DNA of 37,248 nucleotides from assembly GCA_029204225.1 (NCBI GenBank), contig MU835681.1, forward strand, positions 1 through 37,248. Reading direction: 5' to 3'. The translations under genes were made by a program, and so were the position numbers. Origin of the DNA: Diphasiastrum complanatum (lineage: Eukaryota; Streptophyta; Lycopodiopsida; Lycopodiales; Lycopodiaceae). A model generated the notes under the pieces. It was not told the DNA's origin. It ran no database searches and saw only the letters and a list, made by a program, of their open reading frames with translations. Each line of letters begins with the position of its first letter. The first letter of the stretch is position 1. Of the stretch, positions 31,307-37,248 are shown piece after piece.

Positions 31307-33140
31307 CTAAGTGGATATAAAAAACTGCGTGATATGGTGGGAAGCAGCCGTTGGCCTCCGGTGAAGAGCCTTGCGCCTGGAGGAGCGAAGAGGACGCAGG
31401 AGCTTCGGTCGTCGTACTGGAATGTCTATCTCACTGTCATAAGTATCATCTCTATCCCTCTTCTGGAAAAAGTGCATAATGTGGGACTGGCTATGATCCA
31501 CATCAGAAGCATCCAATAAAAGAGAAGATCTTAGAGTAAACATCTCTCGTAATAACAAACCAAAACACATCTCGCATCTGAAAAGGCAAGGAAAGAACCA
31601 AGTGTAAGTGGAGTATCTCTGTATAAGCAATGGTATCTGCCTCTGATCTCATAGTAGGCTGGACATCGGAAAATGAAGTGGAACTCACCCTCAATCTCCT
31701 GTAAAGAGCAGCATTGACAAATCCGTAGCGGTCGAGGTGTGTCTGTGTATCTGCCTGTCTCAATAGCAAGCTGGTGAGAAGAGACCCTAAGCTGACCGAG
31801 ACGATAACGCCGGTCTTTAAAGCTTGGTAGCATTATTTATCCGTGACTCTGTAGCAACAGGAGCAGGTTCATGAGGGTTTTTAGAGAACATACGCCAAAA
31901 GAAATAGGAGGATAGGGAGGCAACAGCATCAACAAGTTTTTGTCCCAAAGGACTGTAGATAGGTTGTCTTTTTTTCAAAGTCACTTTGTGATATTCCTTT
32001 TGTTTCAAGGCTAGGGTGTGAGGAGAGTGGTATATAGCGTAAACAACTTGTTTATGCAGTGAGAAGCATTCTGTATCATACCATCTGTTGTGGGTGCGTT
32101 TATGGGAAGAGAAGGTTTTCGGAGGATAGGCAGTATTGGCAGATTGCAATTGAGATTGAAATAAAAAGACAGCTTGTTGGTCCACTGAGGAGGTGAAGGG
32201 AAAGTCATGGAGAAAAGTGATTAGGGACTCGGTGTAAAAGGGAAGACCAAATGGAGAGAAAACCGGGCGATGGTGATGAGTGGGACAGTGTATCGTGACT
32301 GTGGTAATATGATGTCCAAGGGATAGAAGTAGGAGGGAGTGATCAGAAATGGTAGGAGGTAAAATGTGGAAGGTATGAAGAAATGGGATCAAAGCCGGTG
32401 ACCCAATGAAGTAGTGTGGGTGGCAGGTAAAATAAGATGATGAAGGCCAACAAGGAAGGCCATTCAATATGGCTAAGGAATGGGCCTCTGCTAAACCAAT
32501 CAGCTGCTCTCCAAAGTGGGTAGCTGGAGTATCTGCATCCTGTGAGGTCCTATCAAATCCCATATCTAATGTGTGAACCTGTAGAAAGTCACTCTCTGCA
32601 TGAAACTCAGCTTGCTTGATGCTCGTGTGAGCATTAAAATCCCTTGCTAAAAGAATAAGGCCTCGCTGTGCAAAGCTGACTATATCATCTGAGAGAGCCT
32701 GGAAAGGGTCACCACCAAAATCTACAAAAGATAATGTCTGCAGTGCAAAGTAACAAACTGCAAGAAAGAGGTCCTGAGAAAGCCCCAAACAGTGACCAAA
32801 GAACTGAAACCAAATAAATCATGCAAATAGATCACTTTTGACCAGTTTAAAGTGAGAACTGAAAACATCCTTGGTGAGACATGCAACACCACCAGAACCG
32901 TGAGAGGTCTTCCCTCAAGAAGGGCCGATGCGCTGAGTGGCAAGTACAATCCTGTATGGATGGGAGCAGTCTATATAATGATTCATGAGTCTCTGCCAAC
33001 AAAAGTATATCACATTTCAGCATGAAAGAATGGAAATCGTCGGCTAAAGAAGATGATAGTATGCCATTACAATTCCAAAAACCAATATGTAAAGGCTTAG
33101 GGGAACTCGGGCTGCTCCTTTGTCCGGGAGCCCTAAATCC
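31307..33140 (-). pseudogene. LINE copy C ORF2 remnant: endonuclease joined to zinc finger/C-terminus
   Basis: PLHIGFWNCNGILSSS and LAETHES (in frame with ORF1), then after frameshifts ARDFNAHTS, FIGSPALIP, ISDHSLLLLS and RWYDTECFSLHKQ. At about 31825 it jumps to LGQLRVSSHQLAIETGR, the CCHC finger RICQCCSLQEIEGEFHFIFRC (written in two blocks: RICQCCSLQE, IEGEFHFIFRC), QSHIMHFFQKR (31489-31466, PIP-box-like) and the terminal HHITQFFIST. The RT is absent, and the HSVVDYL endonuclease motif has lost its aspartate through a short deletion. Non-functional. Confidence 0.85.
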
Positions 33141-34126
33141 TTTTTGAGAAATCTTATCAAAAAATTTTGGCTTGCCTTCAATGAAAACCACCCACTGATT
33201 TCTTGCATTTGCATCTATAATTTGTTTCATGGCTTGCCATTGTGTGCGTTTAAGGTCATCATCCATAAAAATAAAGCTCCCTTTTAATTTGGTTCTAAGG
33301 CGTAAAGCTGCGTTGTGGCTGTCCATAGAGTGAAACTTGATAACCAAGACATTAGTGTCAAACTTATTTCTCCAAGCTGTATCAAATCCATCCATGTTGT
33401 GTGTGAACTTAGTTAAAAGCAGCACTTTTGCCTCCTCAATGGGGCCCTCTAACTCAAATATTAAGGGCTTTTTTAGCCCTTCTTTCTTTCTTGGAAAAGA
33501 CATTTTCTAGTGTAGAATTCACAAATGCATGTTGAACCGAGCTTGAAGATTCAGCCTTACCATCGCCCATGTCTTCGTTTCTTCCACTTGTTTCTCAAGG
33601 CTGGATATTTTGTTCGAAGTCTCCTCCAAAACATTCTTTTGAGGGATATGCTCTGCAATCCGTTGCTTAAGATACACATTTTCTTGTTCAAGCTTCATTC
33701 GCTCTTCTTTAACCCCACAGAGATCCAAAACCAGCTTGCCATTCTCAATTTCAAAGAAGTGTAATTGTCTTTTGAGTCCGAGGATTTCTTGCCGAATAAA
33801 GCTGATGCCATAAGCAAAAAGGCCTTCAGTAGGTTTGGAAGGGGTATAATCAACTGTGGGCAGTTGATTAACCGCAAATGTTTTGGCAGCAGGGTGGGCA
33901 TCTGTCTTGGATTCAGATGCAGATGCGATGGACAGATCAGACGCAGATGCGATGGACAGACTTGAAGCACGTACAATGGCAACAGGTACCACAAACTCGG
34001 ATGTGATGGACAGGGAGGTGGTTTCCGGGCCACCTCCGGGACATGGCTCGGTTCAGCTTCCGGGATAGCAGGGCATGGTGGAGAGTGGGGGGAGTTACCT
34101 CCCCCCCGTTTGTTGCGTGGAGCCAT
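33141..34126 (-). pseudogene. LINE copy C ORF1, fused in frame to the endonuclease
   Basis: MAPRNKRGGGNSPHSPP start at 34126, frameshift near 34000, then YTPSKPTEGLF and a coiled coil (LGLKRQLHFFEIENGKLVL, then KEERMKLEQENVYLKQRI, then NKISSLEKQVEETK). Another break near 33510 leads to the RRM part: EEAKVLLLTKF, MDGFDTAWRNKFDTNVLVIK, LKGSFIFMDDDLKRTQW. The RRM frame (from 33503) runs without a stop through FFDKISQKGFRAPG into the endonuclease at 32847, so ORF1 and ORF2 share one frame here; at the site where B and E have TAG, C has AAA (33143-33141). Confidence 0.85.
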
Positions 34127-34266
34127 GTGGTAGGACAGCGCTAATGGAGCGTGCTAGCAGCAGAGAGCCAACACCAGTAGCGCCCTGTAGGACTGGTCAG
34201 CAGGTGTCCTCAACACATCAGGTCAGCAAACAGCGCGCTAGCAGCAGCGCATCAGGACAGCGGGGG

Positions 34267-34268
<2 letters not shown>

Positions 34269-34336
<68 letters not shown>

Positions 34337-34348
34337 AAGAAAGAAAGA
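34269..34348. repeat. (GA)n-(GAAA)n junction between LINE D 3' end and LINE C 5' end
   Basis: About 64 bp GA followed by GAAA units on the D side, so the D tail reads (TTTC)n then (TC)n in the sense direction. Confidence 0.96.
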
Positions 34349-34358
34349 TTTTATTAAT

Positions 34359-34387
34359 GTCCTTGAATACCCTAAGGTACATAGGAC
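34359..34387 (-). other. 3'-terminal RNA stem-loop, copy D (covarying)
   Basis: Outer GUCCU/AGGAC replaces GUCUU/AAGAC (U-A to C-G). Inner GUACC/GGUAU with loop UUAG keeps pairing (one G-U) despite sequence change. Confidence 0.8.
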
Positions 34388-34509
34388 TAAGAAAAGGTAC
34401 ATGTCAAGTGTGCACATAGGAGCTTAAAGCTCAATCATCTATAAAACTAAATAACTGCAAATATAATGCATAAAGACAGCTGGCCTAGTCAGGATCCAAT
34501 AGCCTGGAA

Positions 34510-36368
34510 TCATATATCACGATGCCCATGAGCATGAAAGAAATGGTGGATGGTATGCTGTGAAGGTGTGATTAGATGTGCCCTGGACCTCTGTCACCGG
34601 ATAGGCCGTCGGTGTCGTCTCTGCTGCCGTGGCGCTCTGGGCTGTGATCTAATAACTAACTGTCTCTCTGGCCGTCGACATGGTCTCTGATGCCGGTGTA
34701 CGAAGGAGTCGGGAATCTCGGCCTCTCCATCTGAGTCGCTGCCTATGGGTACCTCGGATCTCTGTCTCCGACGGGATATGCACTCATCAATGCTCAGCTA
34801 TGTCAGGGAATGTGTACCATTAAGTCTCCTCCTCCTCAGGTCTGGCATCTCTCGGATCATCAGTGCGACACATCTAGGGTCCTCATAAGATATCAAGGTA
34901 GAAAGTGTAACTGGGTGCTCTCTGAACAAGCAGTAGTACCGCCCCCGTATCTCATAGTAGGCTGGACATCTGAAGAGGAAATGTGACTCGTCCTCAGTCT
35001 CATGCATAACACACATGCTACAAAGCCGGTCCTCTCGTGGGGTGCCACTGTATCTGCCAGTCTCAATAGCCAGCTGATGTGAAGAAACCCGAAACTGACC
35101 CATCGCTATCTGCAGACTATGTGATATACTCCTCAGCAAGTAACCAGATACTATGGGGCAGCCAGCCGGATCAAGAGATAGAAAGTGTGTACGATAAAAC
35201 TCACTCTTGGTCCCCAACGGACCCTGCCAAGTGATATGAAGATATGATCTGTAAAGGAGGCCTCTGATGTACTGGTGGGTGCCCGCAGGTAGATCACTGA
35301 TCTGGATACCCAATGTGGAGAGGAGACGGCAAGCCTGGGAGTACCATGAGAAAAGGTGTCCCTCTGAGTGTAGGCGCCGGGATGAAGATAAAGCTGCAAC
35401 TACATAATGTGTACCCCCGTCCTGAAGATCCTCTAACCTTTGTATGAATGTCACAATATGGAATAAGGCCTCAATCTGAATGGGGGGGACCACGAACTCC
35501 GCCAAGATAATCTGGTGTGGTGCTGAGGGCTTAGCCCATATCATCCGGGAGAGCACACGAATCTAGAGCCGGGAGATATATGTCCAATCAGTAGTTGTCA
35601 GACCAGTACTCCATGTCTCGGAAGCATACATAGCTGAGGGCACAACCATAGTGTCAAAGAGCCGACACTTACTAGTCGCATCTCTGATGTGTGAGCTGAA
35701 AAATAGTCTCTCCAAATCTACCAATGAGGCATAGCCCTTCCGTACCTGGGAAATAGCTGCGTGTCTCATGCTGAACGTAGGCCCCGAGAATAGTACTCCT
35801 ACATATGTATAGGAATCAACAACCTCTAGGGGATGACCATCCCATAGAAGCTCCTGCCGCATCATGAAAGACTTAGAGGTGTTGAACACCATAACCTTAG
35901 TCTTGGCCACATTCACCGACAAACCCCACCGTGTGCAGAAAGAAAGAAGAGCATCTAAGTGTCGCTGCAAACCCTCTCTCGTCCGTGAAAACAAAACCAC
36001 ATCATCAGCATAAAGGAGAATAACAATAATGAGGTCGCCCAATGTACAACCCTCCCCTCCATCACTCTGTATAACATGCTCTAGCTCGTCAATGTAAAGA
36101 CCAAAAAGTGTAGGAGAGAGTGGACATCCCTGTTTGACACCAATAGTACTGACCACCTCCGGTGAAATAACTCCTGATAGTCGAACCCTGCCAATAACTC
36201 GCCTGTACAATGCTACTACCGCCTGTATAGTATCCTCCTGAAAGCCCCAATCATGAAGTCTTTGTATCAATAGATGCCTAGGCACAGAATCAAATGCCTT
36301 GCGGAAATCCACAAAGCACATACACGCTCCCTCTTGGCCTTAGCCTCCTCAATGATGGACCTCAAAGT

Positions 36369-36370
<2 letters not shown>
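34510..36370 (-). pseudogene. LINE copy D ORF2, RT to C-terminus
   Basis: RT is nearly intact: CFVDFRKAFDSVPRH, IGVKQGCPLSPTLFGLYIDE, LLYADDVVLFS, TRWGLSVNVAKTKVMVFN. It reads open from 36321 to a TAG at 35565-35563 (CAG in B), then open again to a TAG at 34800-34798. The CCHC finger is CSMCVMHETEDESHFLFRC. The second TAG stands where B has the Q of its PIP-like motif. Past it the same frame continues to SQHTIHHFFHAHG (QHTIHHFF, 34560-34537) near the C-terminus at 34512-34510. The last ~95 codons are arginine-rich. Confidence 0.9.
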
Positions 36371-36415
<45 letters not shown>

Positions 36416-36425
36416 GAAGAAGAAA
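36371..36425. repeat. (GA)n junction between LINE F 3' end and LINE D truncated 5' end
   Basis: About 41 bp GA followed by GGAAGAAGAAG-type sequence, then the F 3' terminus. Confidence 0.95.
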
Positions 36426-36435
36426 CTTTATTAAT

Positions 36436-36465
36436 GTCTTTTCCATGCCCTCAAGCATATAAGAC
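36436..36465 (-). other. 3'-terminal RNA stem-loop, copy F
   Basis: Outer GUCUU/AAGAC, inner AUGCU/GGCAU (terminal U-G pair), loop UGAG. Confidence 0.75.
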
Positions 36466-36630
36466 TGCACAATACATCAAAAAAGATGGAAACCAGACGG
36501 ATCAATGTAGTCAACTAACAAATTGAAAAAAGATCTAACTAAGAAGAGATTAATAGCTAGGATTATATGGTACGTAAACCATGTACAGGTTCAACTGGAC
36601 ATCTTTCAGTTCTCTAACTCTAAGCCGGAC

Positions 36631-37248
36631 TTATTTCTCTAACTCTGCTACTACGGTCTCCACTACCTCTTGAACTATTTTTTCTACAAAACGTATTATC
36701 CCCTCTCTGTAAATGAGATGTTTCCCCAAGTCTTTTGCTTTCTGGAGTTAAGCTTAAGGGGGGGTGTTGGAATTAAGCATCACTCCAACTCACTAGAACT
36801 CGAACCTTTTCTATTCATGTCATCAGAACACGAATCATTTGGGTTCATCACATTTCCTGAGTACCAGTACACTATGTAAATACACACACACACACACACA
36901 CTCTCTCTCTCTCTACGACAACCCTGCAATCTTACCCTCTGAAGTTGAACGTCTTCACAATAATCAACTGAAGTAGACGCGGGAAAAATTCTCTTCGTTC
37001 TCCCATGAACTCAAAGTCTTCGGTTTGAGGGCCTATTTCCGTTCTTGTACTTGGATGAAAGTTAGGCCTTCATCCAAGAAAATACAAGTATCTTTCAACT
37101 TGGCTCAACAACGGAGAACATCTCTCCTATTTGTGGATGATGAGAAGCGGATAACTAATGTTTCCGCATCTTTCTTGGTGCGCCAGGCCTTGTCCAGGCC
37201 AACATCGTTGTGCTAGAGCGTATCCGTCATAAAAATTTTGGCTTCCCC
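36631..37248 (-). pseudogene. LINE copy F ORF1 RRM fragment, interrupted
   Basis: 37248 down to about 37030: EAKIFMTDTL, stop, HNDVGLDKAWRTKKDAETLV, then CIFLDEGLTFIQVQERK. After the interruption at 36747-37029 the C-terminus resumes as QKAKDLGKHLIYREGIIRF and ends at TAA (36633-36631). Three in-frame stops in the RRM. It keeps CAA (Q) in TFIQV, where copy B has TAG, and so serves as an outgroup for that stop. Confidence 0.82.
36747..37029 (+). mobile_element. Possible LTR-type insertion inside LINE F ORF1
   Basis: A purine run (AAGCTTAAGGGGGG, 36750-36764) is followed by TGTTGGAATTAAGC at 36765, the layout of a polypurine tract and LTR start. The segment contains a (CA)n(CT)n microsatellite at 36881-36914 and splits ORF1 codons that are adjacent in copy B. 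The right end lacks a clear CA and no target-site duplication was found. Confidence 0.4.

Larger units (their letters stand above)
31085..34268 (-). mobile_element. LINE copy C, RT-deleted, keeps both termini
   Basis: A more diverged lineage than A, B and E. It has 5'UTR (34127-34268, ending in a G run at the GA tract), ORF1, endonuclease and 3' end, but about 1.75 kb equivalent to the whole RT is missing, with the joint at about 31825. Like E, it is a non-autonomous derivative bounded by GA tracts. Confidence 0.88.
34349..36370 (-). mobile_element. LINE copy D, 5'-truncated at RT start
   Basis: It begins at FTLRSIIEEAKAKRE directly against the GA tract at 36371 and ends with a diverged but covarying stem-loop. 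It belongs to a lineage distinct from A/B/E (about two thirds of RT residues shared by eye). Confidence 0.88.
36426..37248 (-). mobile_element. LINE copy F, ORF1 only, runs off the window
   Basis: It has a family 3' end and stem-loop and, only ~200 bp upstream, the end of ORF1. The whole of ORF2 is missing, so this is a third deletion derivative with an intact 3' terminus. The 5' part lies outside the window. An LTR-like segment interrupts ORF1. Confidence 0.85.

Noticed and set aside
21095-37248. CRISPR-like or satellite interpretation of the regularly recurring GA tracts
   Set aside because: Spacing is 2-5 kb and the units between are diverged LINE copies with coding motifs, so the pattern is transposon nesting rather than a repeat-spacer array or simple tandem duplication.

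Overview
This is a nuclear window from a repeat-rich eukaryote, almost certainly a land plant and plausibly a seed-free one (fern, lycophyte or bryophyte; this is inference). The pointers are a small three-exon DPH3 gene with GT/AG introns, CCCTAAA-type telomere-like and telo-box repeats, long GA microsatellites, AT-rich spacers and several classes of decayed transposon. Only one host gene can be supported with confidence: DPH3 at 8908-9485 (+).

Layout. 1-1363: decayed plus-strand LINE reverse-transcriptase fragment. 1901-2256: near-perfect inverted duplication (two 172-bp arms, 12-nt loop). 2257-5790: AT-rich spacer with two weak LTR-like remnants. 5889-6400: orphan AT-hook-like reading-frame fragment. 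6580-8860: GA microsatellites, a telomere-like patch and a GC-rich block flanked by direct repeats. 8860-9485: DPH3. 9486-14640: spacer with an AT-rich tandem repeat and an unusual ~87-bp palindromic minisatellite. About 14640-16792: remnant of a Helentron/Helitron2-type element (HUH Rep, helicase C-terminus, AP-endonuclease-like domain). 16793-20580: no recognisable gene. 20600-20820: tandem repeats carrying palindromic W-box-like sites.

21095-37248 is the most remarkable part: six related APE-type LINE copies (named E, A, B, C, D, F from low to high coordinate), all on the minus strand and head to tail. Each of the five junctions is a pure (GA)n tract of about 40-83 bp. Each element ends 3' in a conserved two-helix stem-loop, then TTAATAAAG-like sequence, then (CT)n instead of poly(A). 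Paired bases in that stem-loop covary between copies. ORF1 carries a basic/proline-rich N-terminus, a coiled coil and an L1-ORF1p-like RRM. ORF2 carries an APE endonuclease, a reverse transcriptase, a CCHC finger and a C-terminal tail with PIP-box-like motifs (for example QPLITSFF). The two ORFs appear to lie in one frame separated by a single UAG in the ancestral state. Only B is near full length and it is inactivated; A and D are 5'-truncated; C, E and F are internal deletions that keep the termini. Several stops are CAG-to-TAG or CGA-to-TGA changes relative to sibling copies, as expected for methylated-cytosine decay.

Working model (inference): a LINE lineage that targets (GA)n/(TC)n microsatellites and, by inserting into the tracts left by earlier insertions, builds self-nesting arrays. 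GA tracts elsewhere in the window (6582, 7784, 20334) look like unoccupied sites.
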